Shown here piece by piece: positions 1 to 8,269 of a stretch of 64,000 bases of DNA (positions are counted from its first letter, which is position 1; every line of letters starts with the position of its first letter). The notes under the pieces were generated by a model, which did no database searches, was not told the origin of the DNA, and saw only the letters and a program-made list of their open reading frames with translations. Origin of the DNA: JAJXZP01 sp963787185 (GTDB taxonomy: Bacteria > Spirochaetota > Spirochaetia > Treponematales > Rectinemataceae); the NCBI GenBank assembly GCA_963787185.1, contig CAWBCC010000012.1, forward strand, positions 124,001-188,000, written 5' to 3'. The position numbers were made by a program, and so were the translations under genes.

Positions 1-986
1 AGGTTGCCGATGCCTCCGAGCACGGCGGCCGTGAAGGCCTTGATGGCCGGCATGAAACCGACGTAGGGGTCGATTCGCGTGAACTTCAGGGCGTAGAGCA
101 CTCCGGCGGCCCCGCCCAATGCGCCGCCCAACAAGAAGGTCAGGGATATTGCCGCGTCGACGCCGATTCCCATGAGGGCCGCGGTGTTTCGGTCCTGGGC
201 CACGGATCGGATGGCTTTGCCTATTTTGGTCGCGTTGACGATGAAGTTGAGCCCGACCATCATGGCCACGGCCGCGACGATCACGATGAGCGACTTAACC
301 TGGATGTTCACGGCGACTGGAGCCGAGCTTATGTTGAGCGTGAAAAGCGGCAGGCGGTTGTCGAAATTGCCGAAGGTCGGGATGACACGGTAGAACTGCC
401 CCGTCGTGAGACTCTCGACCAGGCGGATTATGTCCTGCAGGGCGAAGGAAACGCCGATGGCCGAGATGAGAGGGACGATGCGCGGGGCATCGCGCAGGGG
501 ACGGTAGGCCGTGCGCTCCATGAGCATCGCGATGCCGCCCGCCGCCGCCATTCCTACCATCAGCGCCATGGTGAGGTAGAGATAGGGCCCGAGGGGACCC
601 GAGGTGGCGAGAACCCCGAGACCGTCCATCGCGATGAGGAACTCGACGCCCGCGAAGGCGCCGATCGCGAATATCTCACTGTGTGCGAAGTTTATGAACT
701 CGAGTACCCCGTACACCATCGTGTAGCCGAGGGCGATGGCCGCGTAGACGAAGCCCAGCGTTACGCCGTCTATGAGCACCTGGGGGAGCGTGCCGAGGGT
801 GTAGGTCAGGATGTCCATGTGCTGAGTGGAGAGGAGAAGCTTGTCCGCGCCGCTGCCTCTGGAGACCACTGCCAGCAGGATCATGATCGCGGAGAAGAGG
901 GCTCCGGCCCCCAGCACGAAGATCGCCATTCTCCCCAGGGGCAGCAAAATCTCCCTCAGGGCGGTCGGTGCCATGAATCTTCGCAT
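1..986 (-). CDS. livH: Branched-chain amino acid ABC transporter permease, LivH type (3' end outside window)
   Basis: Inner-membrane permease of a branched-chain amino acid ABC importer. The start is an ATG at 986 with GGAGG a few bases upstream; reading is open to the window edge, so only the first ~328 residues are present. Hydrophobic segments alternate throughout, and the family motifs GYTMVYGVLEFINFAHSEIF (near residue 85) and MGIGVDAAISLTFLLGG (near 270) are characteristic of LivH. It lies 63 bases downstream of the substrate-binding gene on the same strand, so the two are probably co-transcribed; livM, livG and livF would be expected beyond the left edge. Substrate specificity within the hydrophobic amino acid/amide family cannot be read from sequence. 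Confidence 0.93.
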   Translation of the reverse strand, partial: MRRFMAPTALREILLPLGRMAIFVLGAGALFSAIMILLAVVSRGSGADKLLLSTQHMDILTYTLGTLPQVLIDGVTLGFVYAAIALGYTMVYGVLEFINFAHSEIFAIGAFAGVEFLIAMDGLGVLATSGPLGPYLYLTMALMVGMAAAGGIAMLMERTAYRPLRDAPRIVPLISAIGVSFALQDIIRLVESLTTGQFYRVIPTFGNFDNRLPLFTLNISSAPVAVNIQVKSLIVIVAAVAMMVGLNFIVNATKIGKAIRSVAQDRNTAALMGIGVDAAISLTFLLGGALGGAAGVLYALKFTRIDPYVGFMPAIKAFTAAVLGGIGN

Positions 987-1001
987 GATACCTCCGGAAG
1001 T

Positions 1002-1024
1002 CCCCCGCCCCTATGGGGCGGGGG
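1002..1024 (-). promoter_or_regulatory. Strong GC hairpin between livK and livH
   Basis: A perfect 10-bp inverted repeat, CCCCCGCCCC / GGGGCGGGGG with a TAT loop, sits in the 63-base gap after the binding-protein stop and just before the permease ribosome binding site. There is no T-tract. Such hairpins between binding-protein and permease genes often stabilise the upstream message or attenuate downstream expression; that role is inferred here. Confidence 0.6.
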
Positions 1025-1049
1025 AGGCGGTAATTTGTTGTCTAGTCGA

Positions 1050-2243
1050 TCACTGAGGCTGCGGGGGTTCGATGTCGAGGGTCTGGGCGATCTTGTTGTC
1101 GGCCCACTTGTCGGGATCGGCGGAGCTGACCTGGATGACGAAATACTTGGCCTTGGTCAGGTCGCCGTTCTTGTTGAAATTGATGGTACCGGTGATGCCC
1201 GGGAAATCCTGGACCGCGCGAATCGCAGTGGCCACTGCGGCGCGTGTGGGCATCTTCTTGGCGGCCGTGGCCGCGTCGGCGATGGCCTTGAGCGCGATGG
1301 CGGTACAGTCGTAGGACTGGGCGGCGAAGGGCTGGGGATCGTGGCCGAACTTGGCCTTGAAGTCCGCGATGAATTTCGCGGTGCCGGGATACACGCTCGC
1401 CGGACCGGAAACGGTGGAGTAGTAGGTGCCCTTTCCCTGCAGGAGAGCCGCACCGCCGATCTTGGCCGAATCGGAGGAATCGTAGCCGTCGTCGGAAAGG
1501 AACATGCCCCTATAGCCCTTCTGGCGCGCCTGCTTGAAGAGGACGTTCGACTGATCGAACATGCCGCCGAAGTAGATCACGTCGGGCTTGGAAGCCAGGA
1601 TGGGGGTGAGGATCGAGTCGAAGTTCGCCTTCTCGTCGGTGCCCTCGAATCCCAGGACCTTGATTCCGAGCTTCTCGGCTTCCTGCTTGAAGTACTCCGC
1701 GATGCCCTCGCCGTAGGCGGTCTTGTCCTGGAGGACATAGGCGCTCTTCAAGTGCTGCGCCGCCGCGAACTGGGCGCCGACCGCACCCTGGACATCGTCG
1801 CGCCCGCAGATCCGGCTCACCTCGAGGTAGCCTCGATCCGTCACCTTGGGGTTGGTGTTGGCAGGGGAGATGTTGGCGAGCCCGGCGGCGTGGTACTCTT
1901 CGGAAGAGGGAATCTGGACACCCGAGTTGTAGTGTCCGACGACCACGAGGACGGCGGGATCGGCTACGATGTTCTTGGCATTGGCGACGCCGGTGTCGGG
2001 ATTGCCCTGATCGTCGTAGGCTGCGAGCTGGACCGTGTAGCCCATCTTGGTGAGGTCGCCGGAGAGCTGCTCGACTGCGAGCTGGGCCCCGTTTTTGATG
2101 TCGGTGCCGACGGCCGACATGCCGCCCGAGAGCGGACTCTGGGTGGCGATCTTGATCACTTTGGGCGCGGGGGCCCCGCATCCGGCCAAGAAGAGGCCGA
2201 GCGCGGCCAGGGCCGCAAAGACGAGGACGATACTTTTCCGCAT
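1050..2243 (-). CDS. livK: Branched-chain amino acid ABC transporter substrate-binding lipoprotein, LivK type
   Basis: Periplasmic ligand-binding protein (type I fold) that delivers branched-chain amino acids or related amides to the LivH-type permease. The chosen ATG at 2243 follows GGAGGGAAGG and begins a lipoprotein signal peptide with lipobox LAGC at residues 19-22, so Cys22 would be lipidated. The mature protein starts with the family pattern IKIATQSPLSGGMSAVGTDI and has the later motifs ISPANTNPKVTDRGY and FGGMFDQSNVLFKQA. Upstream in-frame sequence (to 2366) has no signal-peptide character and crosses the promoter, so the longer start is rejected. Length (397 aa) is normal for the family. 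Confidence 0.93.
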   Translation of the reverse strand: MRKSIVLVFAALAALGLFLAGCGAPAPKVIKIATQSPLSGGMSAVGTDIKNGAQLAVEQLSGDLTKMGYTVQLAAYDDQGNPDTGVANAKNIVADPAVLVVVGHYNSGVQIPSSEEYHAAGLANISPANTNPKVTDRGYLEVSRICGRDDVQGAVGAQFAAAQHLKSAYVLQDKTAYGEGIAEYFKQEAEKLGIKVLGFEGTDEKANFDSILTPILASKPDVIYFGGMFDQSNVLFKQARQKGYRGMFLSDDGYDSSDSAKIGGAALLQGKGTYYSTVSGPASVYPGTAKFIADFKAKFGHDPQPFAAQSYDCTAIALKAIADAATAAKKMPTRAAVATAIRAVQDFPGITGTINFNKNGDLTKAKYFVIQVSSADPDKWADNKIAQTLDIEPPQPQ

Positions 2244-2322
2244 AGACCTTCCCTCCGTTGGCGGCGTGACGTGGATTTGCGGCGACGCGAGAATGGCCCG
2301 CCCTGTCACATCCGACGGAGCG

Positions 2323-2351
2323 AGTCTAGACCAGCCCAGTGACGGCGTCAA
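2323..2351 (-). promoter_or_regulatory. Sigma70-type promoter of the liv operon
   Basis: On the minus strand TTGACG (2346-2351), a 17-base spacer and TAGACT (2323-2328) lie about 80 bases upstream of the livK start, a good match to the sigma70 consensus. No operator is obvious. Confidence 0.6.
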
Positions 2352-2452
2352 GTTTTTATAGTACATGAGAAAAATCTAATGTGACCCGGGAATGCCATGC
2401 GCCATTCGGACGACGGAGTCCGCAGCGGGCTCGAGCCGGGAGCCCGAACATG

Positions 2453-2479
2453 AAAAAGCCGCCCGGCAGGCGGCTTTTT
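2453..2479 (-). terminator. Rho-independent terminator after rpmB (bidirectional shape)
   Basis: A perfect 11-bp stem AAAAAGCCGCC / GGCGGCTTTTT with a five-base loop lies 34 bases beyond the rpmB stop. The A/T ends make it usable in both directions, but the minus-strand rpmB transcript is the evident client. Confidence 0.85.
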
Positions 2480-2512
2480 ACGGCGGGTACGGCGACGAAC
2501 GGGGCGCGGGGC

Positions 2513-2704
2513 TCAGATCTGCTTGACGATCTTGCCGGCCTTGAGACAGCGCGCGCAGAGCTTGACCGTCTTGAGGCTCCCGTCGACCATGGTCCTGACC
2601 TGCAGTAGATTGGGCCGCCATGTTCTCCGGGTGCGGTTCTTCGCATGTGATACTGTATTGCCGAACATGCTGCCTTTGCCGCAAATCTCGCATACTCTCG
2701 ACAT
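2513..2704 (-). CDS. rpmB: 50S ribosomal protein L28
   Basis: Large-subunit ribosomal protein, 63 aa, the usual length for L28. It begins MSRVCEICGKG and retains the family's basic core KNRTRRTWRPNLL. Two CxxC pairs (Cys5/Cys8 and Cys50/Cys53) mark the zinc-binding form. The ATG at 2704 has GGAG seven bases upstream. It has its own promoter and a strong terminator, so it can be expressed independently of ffh, which ends 108 bases upstream on the same strand. Confidence 0.97.
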   Translation of the reverse strand: MSRVCEICGKGSMFGNTVSHAKNRTRRTWRPNLLQVRTMVDGSLKTVKLCARCLKAGKIVKQI

Positions 2705-2733
2705 GGTATAGCTCCGATGTAATTGGTAGCAAC

Positions 2734-2762
2734 AGTATAACGAAGCGGGCCGAACGTGACAA
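2734..2762 (-). promoter_or_regulatory. Sigma70-type promoter of rpmB
   Basis: Minus strand TTGTCA (2757-2762), 17-base spacer, TATACT (2734-2739), ending about 30 bases before the rpmB start. It lies entirely between the ffh stop and rpmB. Confidence 0.7.
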
Positions 2763-2812
2763 TGCCCCTTCGACCCGCTTTGCTCCGGAGCGGCGAGACG
2801 AGCCCGCCACCC

Positions 2813-4132
2813 TCACTTCCCGAACATCTGCTGCTGATATTTCTTGTTCTTGAGCATTTTCTTCATCATGAGCCTGGACTTTTCGAACTTCTTGAGCAGG
2901 CGGTTCACCTCGGCGACCGAGGTTCCCGAACCCCGCGCGATGCGCGTCCGGCGCGAGGGACCGATGATGAGGTGATTGAGCCGCTCCTTCCTGGTCATGG
3001 AACGGAGGATCGCTTCCTCGAATTTCATCCCTTCCTTATCTATCTGGCTCTCGTCGAACTGACCGGCGAGGCCGGGAAGCATCTCGAGCATCGATTTGAC
3101 GGAGCCCATTTTCTTGAGGCTGGCGAGCTGATCGAGATAATCCTGCAGCGTGAAGGTCTCGCTCGCGAGTTTGTCCTGGAGGGCTTCGGCCTCTTTCTGG
3201 TCGTAGACCGTCTGAGCCTTTTCGACGAGGCTGACTATGTCGCCCATACCGAGGATGCGGCTCGCGATCCGCTCCGGATAGAAGGGCTCGAGCCCTTCGG
3301 GCTTTTCGCTCGTGCCTATGAACTTGATCGGCTTGCCGGTGACAGTCTTGAGCGAGAGAGCGGCGCCTCCGCGCGCGTCCGAGTCGAACTTGGACAGAAT
3401 GACGCCGCTAAGTCCGATCTTCTCGTCGAAAGTCTTGGCTATGTCCGCGGCGGCCTGACCGGTCATGGAATCGGCGACGAGGAGCGACTCGAGCGGCTTG
3501 ATCGCGTCCCTGACGCCGAGGAGCTCCTCCATCAGGGCTTCGTCTATCTGGAGTCTACCCGCAGTATCGACGATGACCGTGTCGAACAGTTCGCGCTTGG
3601 CCCTTTCCAGACCCGCGCGTGCGACCCGGACGGGATCCGAAGAACTCTCGCGGTGAACCTCTACGCCGACTTGGGAGCCCAGGACGACCAGCTGTTCGAT
3701 CGCCGCCGGCCGTACCAGATCGCAGGCCACGAGCAGAACTCTTCGACCCTTGTTCTTGAGGTGGAAGGCGAGCTTGGCCGCGGTGGTGGTTTTGCCGGAG
3801 CCTTGGAGACCGAGGAGAAGGATGACGCTCTGCGTGTCGGGCCCGCGAAGCTGGAGATCCTGCCGGCCGTCGCCCAGGAGGGCGACCATGCGGTCGTGGA
3901 CTATCTTCACGAATTGCTGCCCGGGATCCACCGCGCGCAGGACTTTTTCGCCCTTGGCCTCTTCGAGGGTGGCGTTGACGAAGCGCCGTACGACGCGCAG
4001 GTTGACATCGGCGTCCAGGAGGGCGAGCTTGATCTGCTCGACCGCATCCTCGACGTTTTTCTCGGAAATGGTCGCCTTGCCGCCGAGCGTGCGGACGATA
4101 TCGCTGAATTTTTCGCTTATCTTCTCAAGCAT
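2813..4132 (-). CDS. ffh: Signal recognition particle protein Ffh (SRP54)
   Basis: GTPase of the signal recognition particle; it binds 4.5S RNA and the signal peptides of nascent membrane proteins and docks on FtsY. N domain at about 1-100, then the G domain with Walker A GLQGSGKT (108-115), DTAGRLQ, and the TGQ and SKFDSDARGGAALS motifs, then the methionine-rich M domain with the RNA-binding segment GPSRRTRIARGSGTS and a Met-rich tail. Length (439 aa) is typical. The last residues end in QQMFGK. No 4.5S RNA gene was recognised in the window. Confidence 0.97.
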   Translation of the reverse strand: MLEKISEKFSDIVRTLGGKATISEKNVEDAVEQIKLALLDADVNLRVVRRFVNATLEEAKGEKVLRAVDPGQQFVKIVHDRMVALLGDGRQDLQLRGPDTQSVILLLGLQGSGKTTTAAKLAFHLKNKGRRVLLVACDLVRPAAIEQLVVLGSQVGVEVHRESSSDPVRVARAGLERAKRELFDTVIVDTAGRLQIDEALMEELLGVRDAIKPLESLLVADSMTGQAAADIAKTFDEKIGLSGVILSKFDSDARGGAALSLKTVTGKPIKFIGTSEKPEGLEPFYPERIASRILGMGDIVSLVEKAQTVYDQKEAEALQDKLASETFTLQDYLDQLASLKKMGSVKSMLEMLPGLAGQFDESQIDKEGMKFEEAILRSMTRKERLNHLIIGPSRRTRIARGSGTSVAEVNRLLKKFEKSRLMMKKMLKNKKYQQQMFGK

Positions 4133-4198
4133 GGAACTTCCTCAAGGATCGATCTCGAGGAAGTATGGGCCCGAGAAGCTATGATCGTCAATTGATCG

Positions 4199-5398
4199 TC
4201 AAAGATCGTCGGGATCTATGGGATTCTTTTCGAGGTATATCTCGACGCGCCGGTTCTTCCACCTGTTCTTGACGTCGGAATCGGGGACTATCGGGTTCTT
4301 GGCCCCGAGTCCCGCGGTCCTCATCAGCTTTGCCGGGAAGCCGCATCCCACGAGTGCGCCCTTGATCGCGTCGGCCCGCGCCTTCGACAATGGGATTAGA
4401 CTGTTCCGCTGCTCCCTGTCCGCCAGATCCTTGTCGTTCCAATGAGTCAGGACCGCGTGCCCTTCTATTCGAATGCTGAAACCGGGGAAAAGCCTGAGCT
4501 TCCTGGCCAGGAGGCTCAGGGTCTCGAGATTGCGCGCCTTCTGGGCGGGCGTTACATCCTGATAATCTGCCGTATCGGGTTTGAATATGATGCTCGAAAT
4601 GCCGATGCGGTAGAGATCGTTCCCCTTGAGGAGAACGATGCCGGTGCTCAGTTTTCCCCTGGCCTCGCCGACATTGCCGTAGGCATCGCGCAGCTTCGCT
4701 ACGAAAACATAGTCCGCGGCCGATTCGACGAGATCGCCCGAACTGCCGCGGCCGTCCCAGGCTATCTTGTTGTCGGGCCACCGACCGCTGAACCGGGCGA
4801 AAGGCATATTGCCGGGGTCGTAGACCGTGACGTCCCAGGAATCAATCTTCGCGACCGGCGAGGTGTTCAGGATCGTCACCACGAGCGGCGACCCCTTAGT
4901 CCCTTCGATGGGAGCGAAGCCCTCGGAGGAAAACAGTATTTTCCCGGTCGGAACCGCGCGGTCGAGAACGAAGGGGCTCGATTCGGCCCGGGCGCTCCGG
5001 GATCCCGTCCCGAAATCGGCGGTCAGGGCGGCGACGTAGCGCCCCTCAGGCGCAAGGGTGCCGTCGTCGCATTTCCCGTCCCAGGTCAGTGTGGCGGGCG
5101 GAGCGCCCTTCCCCGAGACCGACGACTCCAACTCGCTCCCTATGAGGAAGAAGTCCAGCCGCCAACCGGCGATGAGGTTTTGCGGCGAGGCCGCGAGTTT
5201 GAATCCGATCGCCGGGGATGAGGATGTCGGCGTGGGCGAGAAGCCGGCGCCCAAGGCGACGATCGATACGGCCGGAGGCGATCCGCCCGGCTGGAGCGCG
5301 GGCTGAGAAGTCGGAGTCTGGCTCGCGGAGGAGGCCAGGCTTCCCGGGCCGAGAAAGGCCGCCGCCGCCAATGCGAGCGCGAAATGCATGCGTTTCAT
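4199..5398 (-). CDS. Exported protein with FlgD-type Ig repeats and a C-terminal OmpA domain
   Basis: Predicted envelope protein of 399 aa. The N-terminus (MKRMHFALALAAAAFLGPG) is a signal peptide. Two segments resemble FlgD/CHU_C-type Ig modules, each with a TWDG/AWDGRG turn (around residues 110 and 210). The last ~130 residues are an OmpA-like peptidoglycan-binding domain with FSIRIEGHA, a TAGLGAKNP segment and the terminal NRWKNRRVEIYL. The same Ig-plus-OmpA ending occurs in the 1425-aa protein at 20335-24612, so the two are paralogues. The ATG at 5398 is preferred over an immediately upstream TTG; no strong ribosome site is visible for either. Probable role: envelope-peptidoglycan tethering. 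Confidence 0.8.
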   Translation of the reverse strand: MKRMHFALALAAAAFLGPGSLASSASQTPTSQPALQPGGSPPAVSIVALGAGFSPTPTSSSPAIGFKLAASPQNLIAGWRLDFFLIGSELESSVSGKGAPPATLTWDGKCDDGTLAPEGRYVAALTADFGTGSRSARAESSPFVLDRAVPTGKILFSSEGFAPIEGTKGSPLVVTILNTSPVAKIDSWDVTVYDPGNMPFARFSGRWPDNKIAWDGRGSSGDLVESAADYVFVAKLRDAYGNVGEARGKLSTGIVLLKGNDLYRIGISSIIFKPDTADYQDVTPAQKARNLETLSLLARKLRLFPGFSIRIEGHAVLTHWNDKDLADREQRNSLIPLSKARADAIKGALVGCGFPAKLMRTAGLGAKNPIVPDSDVKNRWKNRRVEIYLEKNPIDPDDL

Positions 5399-5486
5399 CA
5401 ATTATCTAGATCGCCAATCCCGGCGGAATTCATGAGGCCTCTTTGAGACGAATCGAGCCGTTTCGAAAAAATCGAAGACCTCCGAA

Positions 5487-6611
5487 TCAAGGCTTCGTGG
5501 CGGTACCGTAGATGCGCACGCAGACGGGAGTCGGCACCTTGATCTCCGCTCCCGTCGCCAGAAGCGTTCCCTCGTCCGGGTCGATCCTGAAGACGGCGAT
5601 GTTATCGGTATCCTGGTTGGCGGCGAGGAGGATTCTCCCCGATGGGTCGATGTCGAAACTGCGGGGAATCCTGCCTCCCGAAGGCGAATGCCCTAGCACT
5701 TCGAGCTTACCCGTCCCCGATTCGATCCTGAAGACGACGATGCTGTCATGGCCACGGTTCGAAGCGTAGAGAAAATCGCCGGAGGGCGAGAGGTGGAGGT
5801 CGGCGCAGCTGCTGGACCCGGCGAAACTCGAAGGGAGGGTATCGATCCTCTGTATCTCCCTGAGCAGAGAGCGATCCATGTCCCAGGAAAGGGCGCTTAT
5901 CGTCGAGTCGAGCTCGTTGACTACATATGCGAAGGGCGCGGTCGGATGGAAGGCCATGAGCCTCGGGCCCGAGCCCGGCCTGGTCCTATGGCAGAGATCG
6001 TCTCGGCGCTCGAGTTTCCCCTTGTCCCCGTCCCAATCATAGACGACGATCTCGTCCATCCCGAGATCGGTGACGAACACATGAGCGTTGTCTCGATCGA
6101 AGACCGCGGAATGTGCATGGGGTCCGGCCTGTTGCACCGGATTGACGCTTGAACCCGTGTGCTGCCGGAAATCGCTCGCGTCGCCCAGCGAGCCGTCGGC
6201 AAGGAGAGGAAAGACGCTGACGCTTCCGCTCATGAAGTTTGTCACGACTGCATATTTTCCCGAAGGGTCCACGGCCACATGGCAGGGATCCGTGCCCAAT
6301 GTCGGTTTCCTATTGAGGAATTTCGGCGCCCCGCCCCCGGCGTCCAGCGCGAAGGCGCTGATCGTGCCGGTCGCGGCGCCCTCGAAGTCCTTGAGCTCAT
6401 TGACGGCGTAAAGGGAACGGCGGGAAGGAGCGAGGTCGAGGAAGGAGGGATTGCTTACGCCCGTCTTTTCCCAGACAAGCTTCGCTATCCCACTCCCACT
6501 CTCCATTTCGAAAAGATAGATGCCCTCGCCCTTGCCCCTCAAGACCTGTCCCGTCCCGAACAGGATCGGATCAGTGTAAGTTCCCACGTAAACGAGCAGT
6601 TTGTCCTCCAC
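5487..6611 (-). CDS. Lactonase-family seven-bladed beta-propeller (6-phosphogluconolactonase-like)
   Basis: 374-aa protein of the cytoplasmic lactonase/cycloisomerase-2 family, whose best-known member (Pgl) hydrolyses 6-phosphogluconolactone. It opens with LLVYVGTYTDP and carries the recurrent propeller motifs LYAVNEL, HVAVDPSGKYAVVTN, GPHAHSAVFD, RLMAFHPTAPFAYVVNELDS and RSFDIDPSGR. The start is a GTG that shares its G with the TAG of the upstream HD gene, so translation is probably coupled. Longer in-frame reading upstream overlaps that gene and is not a real N-terminus. Whether the substrate is 6-phosphogluconolactone is inferred from family only. Confidence 0.85.
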   Translation of the reverse strand: MEDKLLVYVGTYTDPILFGTGQVLRGKGEGIYLFEMESGSGIAKLVWEKTGVSNPSFLDLAPSRRSLYAVNELKDFEGAATGTISAFALDAGGGAPKFLNRKPTLGTDPCHVAVDPSGKYAVVTNFMSGSVSVFPLLADGSLGDASDFRQHTGSSVNPVQQAGPHAHSAVFDRDNAHVFVTDLGMDEIVVYDWDGDKGKLERRDDLCHRTRPGSGPRLMAFHPTAPFAYVVNELDSTISALSWDMDRSLLREIQRIDTLPSSFAGSSSCADLHLSPSGDFLYASNRGHDSIVVFRIESGTGKLEVLGHSPSGGRIPRSFDIDPSGRILLAANQDTDNIAVFRIDPDEGTLLATGAEIKVPTPVCVRIYGTATKP

Positions 6612-7177
6612 TAGAGCGTGCCCTTCAGGCCTACCTCCGCCGCCGAGTCGCGCAGGGCGAGGATCGTCTCCTGTATCAGCTCCTCGAGCGGCATGCCGAG
6701 CATGGCGGCGCCCTTTTCGATCACGTCGCGGCGCACGCCGGCGGCGAAGGCCGCGGAGCCCCACTTTTTCTTGACCGACTTCACTTCCATGTCGAGGACG
6801 CTCCGCGAAGGGCGGACATAGGCGCAGGCCGCGATGAAGCCCGTGAGCTCGTCGACGGCAAACAGGACTTTTTCCATGGGAAGAATGGGCTCGACCTCGG
6901 AGCAGATGCCCCAGCCGTGGCTCTCGACGGCGCGGATGAAGGCTTCGGAAAGCCCCGCGGCGGAGAGAATGGGCCTGGCATGCTTGAGGTGCTCCTCCGG
7001 ATGACGCTGATAATCGATATCGTGCAGAAGCCCGACGATACCCCAGTAATCCGGGTCCTCGCCCAGCTTGGCGGCGAAGTGTCGCATGGCCGCCTCCACG
7101 GAAAGAGCATGGCGGTAGAGCGAATCGTCGTCGTTCTGTTCGCGCCATAGGCGGATCGCGTCGTCGCGGCTGATCAT
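6611..7177 (-). CDS. HD-domain phosphohydrolase
   Basis: 188-aa metal-dependent HD hydrolase. The metal ligands appear as YRHALSVEAAMRHF (H near residue 24), LLHDIDYQRHPEEH (HD near 52), and a downstream VESHGWG histidine and AVDELTGF aspartate, the arrangement seen in small HD proteins acting on nucleotides or unknown phosphoesters. The ATG at 7177 is favoured because GGAGG lies eight bases before it; the GTG nine bases upstream would overlap the ribosome site. The gene overlaps the downstream lactonase by one base. Substrate unknown. Confidence 0.85.
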   Translation of the reverse strand: MISRDDAIRLWREQNDDDSLYRHALSVEAAMRHFAAKLGEDPDYWGIVGLLHDIDYQRHPEEHLKHARPILSAAGLSEAFIRAVESHGWGICSEVEPILPMEKVLFAVDELTGFIAACAYVRPSRSVLDMEVKSVKKKWGSAAFAAGVRRDVIEKGAAMLGMPLEELIQETILALRDSAAEVGLKGTL

Positions 7178-7268
7178 GATATGCACCTCCGGCTGATGTA
7201 GTGGAGCGAGTCTACACGCTCCGCGGCGGCCGCGGCAACCGCCGGGGCGAGACGCGTCGACGCGGGCT

Positions 7269-8159
7269 TCAGACTCTCATCGCGGCGACCCGCTCTCGAC
7301 AGCCGTCGATGAAGGCCGTCATCGTTTCGGTCACCTGTTTGTAGCGACGTCTCACGATCCTGAACTTCCGGCCGATCGTCAAACCTTCGACGCACAGAGC
7401 TACGAGCCTCCCGGCGGCAACGGCATCACGAACCAAAAGCCGCGAAATGAAGGCGAGGCCGATGCCGCGCGACACGAGCTCGAGTATGGCCTCGGAGCTG
7501 TTGGCCACGCCGGTCTCCTCCCAGCGCAGATCGGCCGCCGAAAAGGCCGCCGCAAAGGCCTCCCGGGTTCCGCTGCCCTCTTCCCGCACGACAAAGCCGC
7601 GTCCGTCGAGGACTTCCGGACGGATCGTCCCCGCGGCGGCCAGCTCGTGCCGCGGACCGCAGATCAGGACGAGTTCGTCGTCGTAGAGGGCCTCCGTCGT
7701 CATGTCCGACCACTCGTTCATACCCTCGACGAAGCCGATGTCGAGCTCGGCCGCCTGAAGCTTCCCGATCACGGCGGCGGTGTTGTCGACCAAGACGAAG
7801 AGCCGGAGCCGGGGCATGCGCATTCTCAGACCCTCCAGCACGGAAGGCAGGATGGTGCTCCCTACGGTCATGCTGGCCCCGACGCGCAGGGACCCCGCGT
7901 CCTGGAGATCGAAGAGCCCCCGTTCGGCCTCGTCCACGAGGCGCAAAGTCTCCACGGCGTAGTTTCGGAGGACCTCGCCCGAAGGCGAAATGCGGATCCT
8001 TCTGCCCAGGCGCTCGAAAAGCTGAACGCCGTAGTGACGCTCGAGTTCGGCGATGCTCTGGCTGACGGGGGGCTGTGTCATACCCAGGCTCTCGGCGGCG
8101 GCGGTCATGCTGCCCAGCTCGCATACGGTAAGGAATATCCGAAAATGGCGGAGTGTCAT
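7269..8159 (-). CDS. LysR-family transcriptional regulator
   Basis: 296-aa LTTR. Winged helix-turn-helix at residues 1-60 with the classic LGMTQPPVSQSIAELERHYG, followed by a CysB/CbbR-like effector domain with LRVGASMTVGSTILP and EEGSGTREAF, the latter a signature of the CysB/YeiE-like group that sense small anions. It is divergently transcribed from the YeiH-type exporter gene, the standard arrangement in which the LTTR regulates the neighbour from the shared intergenic region; a perfect palindrome with a T-N11-A core lies there. Confidence 0.92.
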   Translation of the reverse strand: MTLRHFRIFLTVCELGSMTAAAESLGMTQPPVSQSIAELERHYGVQLFERLGRRIRISPSGEVLRNYAVETLRLVDEAERGLFDLQDAGSLRVGASMTVGSTILPSVLEGLRMRMPRLRLFVLVDNTAAVIGKLQAAELDIGFVEGMNEWSDMTTEALYDDELVLICGPRHELAAAGTIRPEVLDGRGFVVREEGSGTREAFAAAFSAADLRWEETGVANSSEAILELVSRGIGLAFISRLLVRDAVAAGRLVALCVEGLTIGRKFRIVRRRYKQVTETMTAFIDGCRERVAAMRV

Positions 8160-8183
8160 GATACGGGCAGTATATGCGATTAC

Positions 8184-8198
8184 CTATCGATTCGATAG
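8184..8198. promoter_or_regulatory. Palindromic LysR-type operator
   Basis: CTATCGA-T-TCGATAG is a perfect 7+1+7 palindrome containing the LTTR T-N11-A core. It lies between the divergent LysR gene (start 8159) and the exporter (start 8270), upstream of both. Confidence 0.65.
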
Positions 8199-8269
8199 CT
8201 TTATTCTATTTTACATATTTTCTTTTGATCGATACCCTCGCAGAACAGCTTCATAGGAGGTACTCAACA

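Noticed and set aside
4133..4198. 4.5S SRP RNA near ffh
   Set aside because: The short gap upstream of ffh has no GNRA-capped hairpin of the SRP domain IV type.
5487..7148. A 553-residue version of the lactonase
   Set aside because: The extra N-terminus is an out-of-frame reading of the HD-domain gene; the GTG start overlapping its stop is better.
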